Positions 43,236-52,675 are shown, counted from the first letter of the stretch. The stretch is 64,000 nt of DNA from Paenibacillus azoreducens (GCF_021654775.1 NZ_AP025343.1:4245501-4309500); one strand, 5' to 3'. Program-made: numbers and translations. The notes: generated by a model not told the origin, from the letters alone.

Positions 43236-44726
43236 ATGGGTTTTATGCAGAAATTATCGCAGTTTTTGTTCACTCAGGATCATGCGACTGAAAGGGAAAC
43301 GGTCAAAACAGAAATTAAAAACGAGAGACCTACGTTGGAGCATACGCTCGACCAGTTTCAAAATTGCTTTGACCTGGTGCAGCGCACCTACCCCGAGTGT
43401 CAAATACATATCGTATATCTGACTTTTTTGGCCGGTGCGGATCAAATCATGCGTGAAATCATCCTCCCTTTTTCGGATGCAGGCGAAGAGGAAGCCGCAA
43501 AGATTTTAAAGCGGTCGCAATACACTCTAGTTACCGATTCGAAAGAATGCATCAAGGGGATATTGGGAGGCAAAGCGGCGATCTTTTTCCAGGAGCAAAC
43601 GTACCTGGTTGACATTTCAGAGCCTGTCGGCCGGACGATTTCGCAATCGGAGACGGAAAGCGTCATTTCCGGTCCCCATGATGGCTTTGTCGAAAATATA
43701 TCCCAAAACATCGGCGTGCTTCGCAAAAAAATCAAAAGCTCCCATTTGAAAATCATCCGTTTCGAGGTCGGGGAAATCGCCAAAACCGAGGTCGTGTTAG
43801 CCTATATAGACCGGATCGCCAATCAGGGACTGGTGGACGAGCTCGCCAGGCGGATTGAAAATATCGAATTTGATGCCATTACGGACTCCAATATGCTCGT
43901 ACAGTTGATTGAGGAAAATCCGAATTCGATCTTTCCCCAATTCATGACGACCGAACGGCCGGATTCGATTATTTCCAAGCTCATCGGCGGCAGAATCATA
44001 GGATTTGTGGACGGCAGCCCGGCCGCATTTTGTTGTCCGAACAATTTTTTCGATTTTTTCTCGTCTGCAGATGATTACTACCAGCGTTGGCTGCTGGGTT
44101 CGGCATTAAGAGTGCTTCGTTTTATCGGTTTTCTGATCACCATAGGCTTTACGGGATTCTACGTCTCAGTGACGACCTTTCATTACGAGATGATTCCGCA
44201 TACAATGCTGCTTAACTTAACCGAATCCAGAGCCAAAGTCCCGTTTCCGCCGCTGCTGGAAGCGTTATTGATGGAAACGACCAGCGAACTGCTGCGAGAA
44301 GCGGGCGCAAGGCTCCCTACGAAAATCGGGCAAACGATCGGGATCGTAGGCGGCATCGTGATCGGTCAGGCCGCGGTGCAAGCAGGGTTCACAAGCAACA
44401 TCCTGATTATCGCCGTCGCCACCTCGGCCATCGCGTCCTTCGTCATTCCGAGCTATATTATGAGCGCATCCATCCGGCTGATCCGTTTCGGACTTATCAT
44501 TTTGGCGGGAGTTCTCGGGAATTTGGGGCTGATCATGGGGATCGGTCTCGTGATCATTCATCTGGCCGGCATAAGAAATCTGGGAACCTCCTATTTGACA
44601 CCGCTAGCGCCGATGAATTTTTCCGATTTGCTGGATACCTTCATCAGGGGTCCGTTCTGGGGATTAAGAAAAAGGCCGTCCATCGTTAAGACCGAAAATC
44701 AGTCAACGAATAAAATGCGAAAATAG
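43236..44726 (+). CDS. gerAA: GerA family spore germination receptor subunit A
   Basis: 496 aa. N-terminal soluble domain about 1-290, four to five membrane helices at about 290-460 with RVLRFIGFLITIGFTGFYVS, then a short cytoplasmic tail. Motifs NLTESRAKVPFPPLLEALLM and GGIVIGQAAVQAGFTSN are typical. With GerAB and GerAC it forms the nutrient receptor in the spore inner membrane. GAGGTG precedes the ATG. The gerAB gene follows within 11 bases. Expression in the forespore by sigma-G would be expected; I cannot place that promoter confidently. Confidence 0.93.
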   Translation: MGFMQKLSQFLFTQDHATERETVKTEIKNERPTLEHTLDQFQNCFDLVQRTYPECQIHIVYLTFLAGADQIMREIILPFSDAGEEEAAKILKRSQYTLVTDSKECIKGILGGKAAIFFQEQTYLVDISEPVGRTISQSETESVISGPHDGFVENISQNIGVLRKKIKSSHLKIIRFEVGEIAKTEVVLAYIDRIANQGLVDELARRIENIEFDAITDSNMLVQLIEENPNSIFPQFMTTERPDSIISKLIGGRIIGFVDGSPAAFCCPNNFFDFFSSADDYYQRWLLGSALRVLRFIGFLITIGFTGFYVSVTTFHYEMIPHTMLLNLTESRAKVPFPPLLEALLMETTSELLREAGARLPTKIGQTIGIVGGIVIGQAAVQAGFTSNILIIAVATSAIASFVIPSYIMSASIRLIRFGLIILAGVLGNLGLIMGIGLVIIHLAGIRNLGTSYLTPLAPMNFSDLLDTFIRGPFWGLRKRPSIVKTENQSTNKMRK

Positions 44727-44737
44727 CGGTGAATCAC

Positions 44738-45835
44738 ATGAAAGAAAAATTAAATGTTTTCCACATCACCTTGCTCATTTACATCACGGAAATGAACATC
44801 ACCTTGTTTAATCTGCCCCGGCTCGTAGCCGAAAATATCGGAACAAATGGATGGATCGGCTACTTGGGGCTGGCGGTTATAGCCACGTTCAATATTTTCT
44901 TGTATCAGATCGTTTATAAAATGGGCCGGGGCGCTTCCGCCTTTGAAATCATGGATAGCATGCTCCCGAAGACCGTAACCTACCCGGTATATTGGGCTTT
45001 GGCCCTGTTCTGGATCGTGACGGCATCGTTTATAGGCAAAAACTTTTTTTTGATTTTCCAGATGATATCGTTTCAGACAACCAACCCGATGCTGATCTTT
45101 CTGCTATTCTGCTTGATGCTGTTTTATCTGCTGATCAAAGACATATACAGCATCAGCAAAGCAAACACCATCTTTTTCTATATGTCAGTGTGGGTTGTAT
45201 TTCTGGCCTTTTATCATTTTAGGGAATGGGAAAGCGTGCGCTTCACCACCTATCTGTTCAAAGACGCGAAACAAGGCCATTCATTGCACAGTTGGCTCGA
45301 AGTTTACACTTCATTTGTCGGTTATGAATTTTGCCTGTTTCTTTTCCCTTATGTCAATAAGCAAAGCAAGCTGTTTCGCGGGGTTTATCTTGGGCATTGG
45401 ATGATTACGTCCGCCCTTCTTCTGCTGATTGTGGTTTCTTTCGGGTTTTTCAGTTTTGATCAAATTCAGTCGCTGCTGTATCCCGTGCTTGATCTGCTCG
45501 GTTTTATGGAATTTTCCTTTATCAACCGGATCGAGAATCTCGTCTTCGTTATTTTTGTATTGGGCAACCTGATCGTCACCCTCATGTTCTGCTTTGCGGC
45601 CCTGTCATCCCTGAAGCAAACTTTACCCCGTGCCAAAGGAAAAGGGATTGAGTTTGCCATCGTCCTGATGGTGTTTATTGTCGGATTTTTCCCCAAATAC
45701 CTCGCGCAATCGGAGCTGCTGCTAAGAAAAGTATTGTACATCGAAGTGATCCTGGCCTTCTCGATTCCGGCGGTTCTGATTTGCGCTCTTCAATATCTCA
45801 AGCTGAAAGGAAAGATGCCGAACAATGAAAGCTAG
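44738..45835 (+). CDS. gerAB: GerA family spore germination receptor subunit B
   Basis: 365 aa integral membrane protein with ten helices of the APC amino-acid-transporter fold (FHITLLIYITEMNITLFNLP, WLEVYTSFVGYEFCLFLFPY). It is thought to bind the germinant and relay it to GerAA. ATG after GGTGA is chosen, with GTG at 44729 as the alternative. It overlaps gerAC by 11 bases. The germinant cannot be inferred. Confidence 0.92.
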   Translation: MKEKLNVFHITLLIYITEMNITLFNLPRLVAENIGTNGWIGYLGLAVIATFNIFLYQIVYKMGRGASAFEIMDSMLPKTVTYPVYWALALFWIVTASFIGKNFFLIFQMISFQTTNPMLIFLLFCLMLFYLLIKDIYSISKANTIFFYMSVWVVFLAFYHFREWESVRFTTYLFKDAKQGHSLHSWLEVYTSFVGYEFCLFLFPYVNKQSKLFRGVYLGHWMITSALLLLIVVSFGFFSFDQIQSLLYPVLDLLGFMEFSFINRIENLVFVIFVLGNLIVTLMFCFAALSSLKQTLPRAKGKGIEFAIVLMVFIVGFFPKYLAQSELLLRKVLYIEVILAFSIPAVLICALQYLKLKGKMPNNES

Positions 45836-46937
45836 GCTGATATTGTTGGCGCTTTTACTCGTGTTAAGCGGCTGCAAGGACGAACATATATTGGAACAGA
45901 CGGGATTTATCCGGACCATTGCCTATGATTCGGCAGGCGACGAAGATAGAAACCTGCTGCGGGTGACCATCAGCATTCCCAAATCCAATCATAAGGATGC
46001 CATCGTTTATTCGACCGCTTCCAAATCGGATAAAAACGCCAAAATGTATTTTTCAAGGCAAAACAACCGCAAACTTGTAAACGGACAGCTGCGTCAGGTG
46101 CTGTTTGGGGAAAAACTCGCCGAAAAAGGGATTTGGAAACACCTGGATTCCCTAATTAGGGACCCTTCTATCGGTTCAAGGCTGCATATTATTGTTGCCG
46201 AAACGGATCCTCATCATCTGCTGCAGCGGAACGATTATCCTCAGGGACCGACAGCAGGTGAATACATCGATGCGCTGATCCGGACGGAATCGGCCAACGG
46301 GGAAATCCCCAATTCGGACCTATATTCTTTCTCCAGAGACTATTATGATGACGGCATTGATCCGGTGACCACGATTCTAAAGGAACAAAAAGAAAGCCTC
46401 ATGATCAATGGCATCGCCCTATTTGACGGCGACAGATTTGTGGGCAAAATCCGGCCTGATGACCGCATGTATTTCGGACTGCTGCATCATAATGTCAAGG
46501 CCGGAGACTTATATATCGATTTGAAGAAAAATCATGATGACGGCGAACAAGCGGCATTGCAGTTTTTAAGCAGCCGCCGGAAAGTTGAGATTCTCTCCGC
46601 CAAAGGACTGGCAAACAACAAGCAGCTGAAAGCGTCATTGCATATCCAACTTGAAGGCTCCCTGCTCGAATATATAGGAGATCTGGACATGAAAAAGCAA
46701 GCCGACCAGCGCAAACTGGAGCGAGAAATGAGAGATGCCATCCAGGCCAAATGCGAATCGCTGCTGCATATGATGCAGATGAAACATTCCGATGCGCTCG
46801 GAATCGGGCAATATGTACGGAATAAAATCCCCTATGAAACATGGAGCAAATTGGACTGGAAAAAGGTTTACGCGGATGCGGACATTTCAGTTCAGGTTCA
46901 TGTCCGCATCAAGGATTACGGCAAGCTGCTTCATTAA
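45825..46937 (+). CDS. gerAC: GerA family spore germination receptor subunit C (lipoprotein)
   Basis: 370 aa lipoprotein with lipobox LVLSGC (Cys17). The three-domain GerAC layout is seen: domain 1 (ILEQTGFIRTIAYD), middle domain and C-terminal domain ending WKKVYADADISVQVHVRIKD. Anchored on the outer face of the spore inner membrane after diacylglyceryl addition. Last gene of the operon, followed after about five bases by a terminator. Confidence 0.92.
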   Translation: MKARLILLALLLVLSGCKDEHILEQTGFIRTIAYDSAGDEDRNLLRVTISIPKSNHKDAIVYSTASKSDKNAKMYFSRQNNRKLVNGQLRQVLFGEKLAEKGIWKHLDSLIRDPSIGSRLHIIVAETDPHHLLQRNDYPQGPTAGEYIDALIRTESANGEIPNSDLYSFSRDYYDDGIDPVTTILKEQKESLMINGIALFDGDRFVGKIRPDDRMYFGLLHHNVKAGDLYIDLKKNHDDGEQAALQFLSSRRKVEILSAKGLANNKQLKASLHIQLEGSLLEYIGDLDMKKQADQRKLEREMRDAIQAKCESLLHMMQMKHSDALGIGQYVRNKIPYETWSKLDWKKVYADADISVQVHVRIKDYGKLLH

Positions 46938-46942
46938 CATCA

Positions 46943-46972
46943 AAAAAGCAGAGTTATAGTCTCTGCTTTTTT
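46943..46972 (+). terminator. Terminator of the ger operon
   Basis: AAAAAGCAGAG-TTATAGT-CTCTGCTTTTTT perfect stem right after the gerAC stop. Confidence 0.93.
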
Positions 46973-47089
46973 GATTTCCGAACTCCGTTATCGATTTTTA
47001 TTTCGGCGTCATGCATTTTTTCTGAAAGCGTTATTTTTATTCATCCATTTTTCGATTCGCAGGATGCTCTTTCGTACTGCAAACATTCG

Positions 47090-47275
47090 CTAACGAAACT
47101 AGCAATCGTTATTTACGCCAAAACAAACCTCAGAAATTTTTAACGAAACTGGGTATCGCTATTGATCCATTTTAACGCCAAATACGCTGTTTTTCCCCAA
47201 GATAACGATCTGTAGTTTCGTTACATTTCATTTAACCTCGTTTTTGAAGCTATAGCGTGTCTCAATTTCGTTAGC
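47090..47275. repeat. TAACGAAACT intergenic repeat cluster (right)
   Basis: Direct copies TAACGAAACT plus ATCGTTATTTACGCCAAAA-like tails at 47091-47123 and 47141-47183; inverted copies ending in GTTTCGTTA at 47201-47223 and ATTTCGTTAG at 47251-47274. Same family as 429-563. The outermost copy overlaps the last codon and stop of the CGNR gene. Confidence 0.82.
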
Positions 47276-47846
47276 ATGAATGCCCTTCTGTCTTTTTTCG
47301 CTCCCTGTATGCTTTATTTTTCGCCCGATTCCCGCAGGCTTTCATGGTGCACCATTTTCCCGTCCCTGGCCGTGACCGGTCCACAAACACCCATTGGCAA
47401 TCCGCCGCCGAGCATACCCGAATCCGGTTCCACATCTTTTGCCTCCTCAGTTCAAAGATCAAAACAAGCAGATGTCCAAGCCCTTTCCTTCCCCCACGCT
47501 GCAGTGGCAGCAGTTCCTCATGCTCTCCGGTAAAACGAAAAGTAAAGTTGAAGCTGTTTAACAGTTCATTCAGCTCTTTTAGCGTATCTGCCGCATCCCC
47601 CTGACCGTCAAACACATTATTTACAATCATTTTCCTTGTTTCATTTCTAAGTTGAATCGCTATATTCAGATCCTGGTCGTTCACTTCGTCCTCTTTTGAA
47701 ATCAGATGGTAACGTTCCAACCAACGCTTGAGATCCTCAGGCCGATTCAAATGCTCGACGCCCGGATCATTCTCAAAACGCATACGCCGATCATGAGTAT
47801 TATAGAAATCTGCGATCATTTCCAGTTCTTCAAAATCAGTTCCCAT
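47271..47846 (-). CDS. CGNR zinc-finger (ABATE domain) transcriptional regulator
   Basis: 191 aa. N-terminal ABATE-type helical domain (DFYNTHDRRMRFENDPGVEH and DLNIAIQLRNETRKMIV), then a C-terminal CGNR treble-clef finger (CSAADCQWVFVDRSRPGTGK, then WCTMKACGNRAKNKAYRERK). Such proteins are putative DNA-binding stress regulators. It diverges from an epoxide hydrolase gene over a gap with 19-bp direct repeats. The ATG after TAGGAG is used. Its stop codon is supplied by an intergenic repeat copy, so the C-terminus may have been altered by it. Confidence 0.85.
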   Translation of the reverse strand: MGTDFEELEMIADFYNTHDRRMRFENDPGVEHLNRPEDLKRWLERYHLISKEDEVNDQDLNIAIQLRNETRKMIVNNVFDGQGDAADTLKELNELLNSFNFTFRFTGEHEELLPLQRGGRKGLGHLLVLIFELRRQKMWNRIRVCSAADCQWVFVDRSRPGTGKWCTMKACGNRAKNKAYRERKKTEGHSC

Positions 47847-47881
47847 CCTAACACTCCTATTGACCAATCTATCCATAACCT

Positions 47882-47929
47882 TTAAAATACGTTTAACGGT
47901 TAGATGACTATTAAAATATATTTAATGGT
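47882..47929. promoter_or_regulatory. 19-bp direct-repeat operator candidate
   Basis: TTAAAATACGTTTAACGGT (47882-47900) and TTAAAATATATTTAATGGT (47911-47929): three mismatches, 29-base period, about three helical turns, between divergent CGNR and epoxide hydrolase genes. Confidence 0.55.
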
Positions 47930-48097
47930 CATTATTAAACCGCAACAGACTTGCGAGAAAAACGCTCTATTTACATCATTACACTTCACTGCAGCGGAAT
48001 CATTGCCCATGTTCTGACGTTTTACAGTTTATCAGAGCGGACGCTGCGATATCCAGTACATACGATTTCTTCAAATAAAACTTAAGGAGCAATGCGC

Positions 48098-49249
48098 ATG
48101 CCAATTAAACCTTTTACGATCCGGATAGACCCAAAAGAAATTGAGGACCTTAACCGCCGTTTGGATTTCACGCGTTGGCCTGACCAAATCCCTGGTTCAA
48201 CATGGGAATACGGTATTCCGCTTCCGTTTGTGAAAGAGATGGTCCATTATTGGAGGCATGAATTCGATTGGAGGCAAATCGAGAAAAAGATCAACTCTTA
48301 TCCTAATTACATCGCCCGCATTAACGGATTGGACGTTCATTACGTTCATGCCCGCGGAAATGGCGCCAATCCCTTGCCGATTCTGATTCCGCATGGATGG
48401 CCAAGCACTTTTTATGAAATGCTCGATCTCATTCCCTATTTGACGCATCCGGAGGAATTCGGCGGGAATCCCGAAGATTCTTTTGATGTGGTGATCCCTT
48501 CGATACCGGGACATGGTTTCTCGCAGATCCCGTTAACTCCGGCTTTCGAAGACAGGCGGGCTGCAGGCATACTGGCCAAATTAATGCAAGAACTGGGATA
48601 TGACCGCTTTGCCGCCCACGGCTATGATTTAGGCGCCAGCATTTTAGGTTTGTTGTGCCTTGACTATCCGGACAATGTCATTGGGTACCATACGACCTCA
48701 CCAGGCAATCCGAGTCCTTTTATTGCTCCAGGCGCGGAGTTAACGGCTGCCGAACAAAAGTACCTGGACGTTTGCAGGCAGTGGTATAGCGAGGAAGGGG
48801 GATACGCCCACATCCTTGGCACGAAACCTCAGACGATTGCCTATTCTTTACATGATTCTCCTGCCGGACTGGCTGCATTTTTATTGGAAAAATGGTATTT
48901 GTGGACAAGCCCGCCAAGCGGGAATTTGCTGCAGCATTTTAGTCAAGAGGACTTAATGGCCCATGTTTCCATCTATTGGTATACCCAAACCATCAATTCG
49001 TCGAACCGCTTTTATTTTGAAGGCAAACATACGAAGTGGCCCGGTCCGGATGATATCTCGTCAATTCCTATCGGCGTTTCCCTAAATGCCACACAAGCAA
49101 ACGAACGTCCGCCCCAGGAATATGTCGCAAGATTATTCCCGAACATCCAAAGCTGGGAAGAACTGCATACAGGCGGGCACTTCGTCGCCTCTGAGCAGCC
49201 GCAGCTCGTGGCCGGGAACATCAGATCTTTCTTTAAAAAACTCCGGTAA
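48098..49249 (+). CDS. Epoxide hydrolase (EHN + alpha/beta hydrolase)
   Basis: 383 aa. Epoxide-hydrolase N-terminal domain (about 1-90, FTIRIDPKEIEDLNRRLDF, RWPDQIP), then the alpha/beta hydrolase core with HGWPST oxyanion loop, nucleophile Asp177 in AAHGYDLGAS, and His361 in TGGHFVASEQP. It opens epoxides to diols. AAGGAG is eight bases before the chosen ATG; another ATG two codons earlier is too close. Probably controlled by the divergent CGNR protein. Confidence 0.9.
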   Translation: MPIKPFTIRIDPKEIEDLNRRLDFTRWPDQIPGSTWEYGIPLPFVKEMVHYWRHEFDWRQIEKKINSYPNYIARINGLDVHYVHARGNGANPLPILIPHGWPSTFYEMLDLIPYLTHPEEFGGNPEDSFDVVIPSIPGHGFSQIPLTPAFEDRRAAGILAKLMQELGYDRFAAHGYDLGASILGLLCLDYPDNVIGYHTTSPGNPSPFIAPGAELTAAEQKYLDVCRQWYSEEGGYAHILGTKPQTIAYSLHDSPAGLAAFLLEKWYLWTSPPSGNLLQHFSQEDLMAHVSIYWYTQTINSSNRFYFEGKHTKWPGPDDISSIPIGVSLNATQANERPPQEYVARLFPNIQSWEELHTGGHFVASEQPQLVAGNIRSFFKKLR

Positions 49250-49296
49250 GATTTCGCCCCTTCTTATACGAAGCCATCATCTCTCATAGAGAAAAC

Positions 49297-49333
49297 ATCC
49301 CTGATCCCCATCGATGCCGATGAGTTCAGGGAT
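49297..49333. terminator. Bidirectional terminator
   Basis: ATCCCTGA...TCAGGGAT with an inner ATCGATGCCGAT stem, between converging epoxide hydrolase and phosphoesterase genes. Confidence 0.75.
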
Positions 49334-49361
49334 ATTTACGTCTTACTTTACGATTCTCGCA

Positions 49362-50204
49362 TTATAGTACATTCGTCTCGCTTAATAGCTGCACCACTAG
49401 TTCCCTGTCCCGATCTTGCCCGCGGGCGTTTAAGGTCGGAGTAAAATGCTTGATATGTTGATGGAGCAGCTGCGCATGTTCAAGCACTTCCGGATTGCTA
49501 ACATCCACCGCCGAAATCCGGATCGCTTTATTCCCGATGTCCACAAGCCGGAATCCCGGCTGATCCAGGCAGGCGGACAGCTGCACGAATGACCATTCCT
49601 CCCGCTGTGCAATGGAGTCCATATGCGTATGTCCGTTAAAATAAATGCCGATGCCTTTGTTACGGTTCAGAATGCTCCACATATCGTTAGCCGGATGAAT
49701 CGAGCCTTTTTCCCGCTCCGAACCCGCGGTGGTTAGGTATACCGGATGATGTCCAAACACCAAAAGCGGCTTTTCATGGGACGCGACGACCATGCTTTCC
49801 AGCCACTCCAGCTGCTCAAAATCAAGCCAGCCGCCCCAATCCTTAAAATCCATCTCTTTGGCCGTATCAAGGAACACGAGCATGGCTTCTTCCGTATCCA
49901 GCACGTGGTACCGCTTTTGTCCCGTAATCCGCAGCACTTCCTGTCGCGGCTGGCCGTAGAGATCATGATTGCCGAGAACATGGATGAATTTTTTGCCTTG
50001 GCGCGCCAAAAGCGCATATACCTCTTCAAGCTCCGATGTTAAGCCAAAATTGGTAAGGTCTCCGAGCGAAATGTACAAATCCGCATCCAAATCCAGAAAC
50101 TGATCCAACACATGGCGATAGAAAGCGGTCCGGGCCTCCGCCAGCCCCGGAATCGACCGGTCGATCTCGTGATAATGCAAATCCCCAACCAAAGCCAATC
50201 TCAT
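49362..50204 (-). CDS. Calcineurin-like metallophosphoesterase
   Basis: 280 aa. All metal motifs are visible: GDLHYHEID at the N-terminus, SLGDLTNFG, LGNHDLYG, VFGHHPVYL and FNGHTHMDS. Two metal ions would support phosphomono- or diester hydrolysis; resembles CpdA/Icc-like enzymes, but the substrate is unclear. AAGGAG precedes the ATG. No signal peptide, so cytoplasmic. Stands alone. Confidence 0.88.
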   Translation of the reverse strand: MRLALVGDLHYHEIDRSIPGLAEARTAFYRHVLDQFLDLDADLYISLGDLTNFGLTSELEEVYALLARQGKKFIHVLGNHDLYGQPRQEVLRITGQKRYHVLDTEEAMLVFLDTAKEMDFKDWGGWLDFEQLEWLESMVVASHEKPLLVFGHHPVYLTTAGSEREKGSIHPANDMWSILNRNKGIGIYFNGHTHMDSIAQREEWSFVQLSACLDQPGFRLVDIGNKAIRISAVDVSNPEVLEHAQLLHQHIKHFTPTLNARGQDRDRELVVQLLSETNVL

Positions 50205-50327
50205 CTTTCTTCTCTCCTTTACGCCCATACGGGTGATTTCTTCCTATTAACATCATAAGAGGCAATTATCATTTGTCCGTTAAGTGTATGGGCATAATTT
50301 GTAAAAGAAAGATTTAATGAAGCGAAA

Positions 50328-51371
50328 TCATCCTCTAAGCAATGCATGCTGGCATGCCGTCTGCAGATCCCTCCAGGTTCGGTTAACTTCCGTGTCTTCC
50401 ATGCATGCCGACAACCCCAGCATCGGGAACAGGCTTAACCCGCAATCCAAAGAGGCTTTGGCTGCGGCAATACACTCGCTTGATATACGCTGCTCCATTT
50501 CAGGCGGCAAACTTCCTTTCCGCCCCAGCTCCTCCCAGGATTTGTCCAACACGCTGTAAAATGCATCTTTTTGACGCGCAAAATCCTCTTGTTTCTTATA
50601 AAGCTGTTCCAGCCCGCGTTCATTTCCGCGCTCCCGCAGCAATGCTTCGGACGCTTCCAGGAAATGATCCGCCAGCCCCATGGCTACACCGGCGAAGGAA
50701 GTCTGAGCAAATGCCAAAAACGGGTATTTATACAGCAATTCATCCTGATGCGAGCGGTATTCCGAAAACGAAAACGTCATTTCATCCGGCACAAAGGCAT
50801 TGGTCACCACCATGCTGTGGCTAGCGGTAGCTTTAAGCCCAAAGCTGTTCCAATCGTGATCGATCCGTACCTGATCGGGATTCATGATCAGAGTGACCAA
50901 CTGCGGAGATTCCGATGATATCGCCCGGCCCTCCTGCTCCAATACCGCATTCGCCGTAAACGTCGTGGCATGCGTCGAACCGCTGCAATATTTCCAGCGG
51001 CCATTCACGACATAACCGCCAAGGGCCCTGCGGGCCGTTCCCGTCGTTGCGCCGCTACCGGCGATCACCGCTTCCGAACGGGCATAAACCTTGCGCCCGA
51101 TCGCTTCCGTCATGAAAGGGACAAAATATCCGCCTCCTGCACCGATCGTCACGATCCAACCGAAGTTACCGTCGATGCGTGAGCATTCCTGAAAAATGCG
51201 GATCGCTTCAGGCAGCGGCGTCATGTTCCCTTCCAGATCATCCGCAACAAACAAATGAAATAATTTTTTATCGTATATGTATTGCAAAACTTCCGGCGTT
51301 ACTGCTCCCCCGCGTTCCATCTGCACCGATTGGCTGCGGATGATGCCGATTTCCTGCTGCGTAAATCCCAT
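50328..51371 (-). CDS. Acyl-CoA dehydrogenase-like flavoprotein
   Basis: 347 aa of the acyl-CoA dehydrogenase fold, closer to flavin monooxygenase relatives such as DszC/HpaH than to true fatty-acid dehydrogenases: short, with GGYVVNGRWKYCSGSTHATT and NSFGLKATASHSMVVTNAFV. No CoA-dehydrogenase catalytic Glu is evident. It could oxidise or hydroxylate a small aromatic or sulfur compound with reduced flavin. GGAGAGCGG lies before the ATG. No flavin reductase is next to it. Confidence 0.8.
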   Translation of the reverse strand: MGFTQQEIGIIRSQSVQMERGGAVTPEVLQYIYDKKLFHLFVADDLEGNMTPLPEAIRIFQECSRIDGNFGWIVTIGAGGGYFVPFMTEAIGRKVYARSEAVIAGSGATTGTARRALGGYVVNGRWKYCSGSTHATTFTANAVLEQEGRAISSESPQLVTLIMNPDQVRIDHDWNSFGLKATASHSMVVTNAFVPDEMTFSFSEYRSHQDELLYKYPFLAFAQTSFAGVAMGLADHFLEASEALLRERGNERGLEQLYKKQEDFARQKDAFYSVLDKSWEELGRKGSLPPEMEQRISSECIAAAKASLDCGLSLFPMLGLSACMEDTEVNRTWRDLQTACQHALLRG

Positions 51372-51473
51372 GTTTCCACCGCTCTCCTTCATGTATGTAT
51401 AGTGTGTTAACAGTCATTAAACTTTATTTTAACATGAACGGGCAGCATGCGGCTTTAAAGTGTTGCATACAAC

Positions 51474-51515
51474 ATCGGCCGGTTCACTCCCTCATAGGCG
51501 AACGAACCGGCCGAT
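51474..51515. terminator. Hairpin after the copper operon
   Basis: ATCGGCCGGTTC...GAACCGGCCGAT perfect 12-bp stem 30 bases past the glutaredoxin stop. No long T run on the minus strand, so efficiency is uncertain. Confidence 0.55.
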
Positions 51516-51545
51516 TTATATATATGTTCAAGATAAATGGATATC

Positions 51546-51785
51546 TTAACTTAACAGTGCCGTGATTTCCTTGAAATTTTCAGCAAAGCCGACAAACACT
51601 CTGTCTTCGATCACAATCGTCGGAACAGTCTGCATACCGGTCAGTTCCCGGACCTCCTCGGCATAAACCGTATCCTCTTCGCAATTATATTCTACGAAAT
51701 CAATGTTATGTTCCTTGAAATAACGTTTGGCCTGATGGCAATCACTGCACGTAGATATTGTGTAGATCTTAACAGATCTTTGCAT
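51546..51785 (-). CDS. Glutaredoxin-like thiol protein
   Basis: 79 aa, thioredoxin fold. Active site CSDC (STCSDCHQAKRYFKEHNI), cis-Pro in MQTVPTIVI and VGFAENF near the end. It is a NrdH/glutaredoxin-type dithiol reductant. Position last in the copper operon, 31 bases after copZ, suggests a role in thiol or copper handling. ATG after AAGGAG is chosen; a longer frame would run upstream into the intergenic DNA. Confidence 0.85.
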   Translation of the reverse strand: MQRSVKIYTISTCSDCHQAKRYFKEHNIDFVEYNCEEDTVYAEEVRELTGMQTVPTIVIEDRVFVGFAENFKEITALLS

Positions 51786-51816
51786 CTCATTCACTCCTTC
51801 GTTGGCTTTAGCCCCT

Positions 51817-52020
51817 TCAGTGAGCAACCTGATATCCTTTGCCGCGAATGACATCTTCAATCTCGGCCAGCTTGACTTTAGCGTCATCATAAGATACATC
51901 CACTTGACCTTCGGACAAATTCACGCTGCCCTTAACGCCGATTTCTTCAAGCGCGCCTTCAATCTTGCGGACGCAAGAGCTGCAGGATATACCGGTAACT
52001 TTAATCGTAGCATTTTGCAT
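51817..52020 (-). CDS. copZ: CopZ-type copper chaperone
   Basis: 67 aa heavy-metal-associated domain with metal site GISCSSCVRKI. Cytoplasmic Cu(I) carrier delivering to CopA. AGGAGGTG lies before the ATG. 34 bases after the sirohaem-like gene and in the same direction as copA. Confidence 0.92.
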   Translation of the reverse strand: MQNATIKVTGISCSSCVRKIEGALEEIGVKGSVNLSEGQVDVSYDDAKVKLAEIEDVIRGKGYQVAH

Positions 52021-52054
52021 AGTTTTACACCTCCTTTCAAGCGGAATCACGGGA

Positions 52055-52675
52055 TCAGCATACAAGTTCCCTGATCTTTTCAACCGTCATCCGGTGGACG
52101 AATTTACTGAACTTCTCTTTGCCTTTAGCACCCGACTTATACAAATCAAGGATTTTTTCGATAATTGGAATGACTTCGTCTTCTTCCAGCCCCGAAACCA
52201 GAAGTTCGGCGAATATCGTTTTGATGCCTTTCGGTTCTCCTCCAATGTATAAGCTGAATGTGTCTTTCATTTTGACAACGCTAATGTCTTTAAGCAAAGG
52301 TTCGCTTGTTCCAAGCGCGCATCCGGCATAACCGATCTTCAGCGGAGCCGGCGTTTCAATGCCGGCCACCGCCTTATGAATGGATTGGGCTGTACGCAGG
52401 CCCGCCGATTCGGCGCCATTGCAAAACTGACAGGCGATCAAGCCTTTGATTACGGATCCTGCCGGGTAAATCTCCAGTCCAGCCCGAAGCAGTTCTTTCT
52501 CAATCCGTGCAGTCTCGCTGCTTGGAATCTCGATATAAATCTGTCTGAATGGCGTGATTTCAATGTGGGCATCCGAACCTGCAGCCGCAGCAATCGCCGC
52601 GAGCTGATCCGGAGTAATAACATTCCCGCCAATCTGAATAGGTGTCGACACCGCAATTTTTGTCTTTTCCGCCAT
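52055..52675 (-). CDS. Single-domain nitrite/sulfite reductase-like protein
   Basis: 206 aa. Residues about 10-75 look like the ferredoxin-like half domain of sulfite/nitrite reductases (GGNVITPDQLAAIAA, EITPFRQIYIEI), followed by one 4Fe-4S/sirohaem-type domain (LIACQFCNGAESAG, IGYAGCALGTSEP). The usual C-x5-C plus C-x3-C ligands are reduced to C-x2-C and a single Cys, so the cofactor set must differ or be absent. A full reductase needs two such halves; this protein has one. It lies between copA and copZ, which suggests a role in copper or sulfur redox chemistry. The true reaction is unknown. Confidence 0.78.
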   Translation of the reverse strand: MAEKTKIAVSTPIQIGGNVITPDQLAAIAAAAGSDAHIEITPFRQIYIEIPSSETARIEKELLRAGLEIYPAGSVIKGLIACQFCNGAESAGLRTAQSIHKAVAGIETPAPLKIGYAGCALGTSEPLLKDISVVKMKDTFSLYIGGEPKGIKTIFAELLVSGLEEDEVIPIIEKILDLYKSGAKGKEKFSKFVHRMTVEKIRELVC

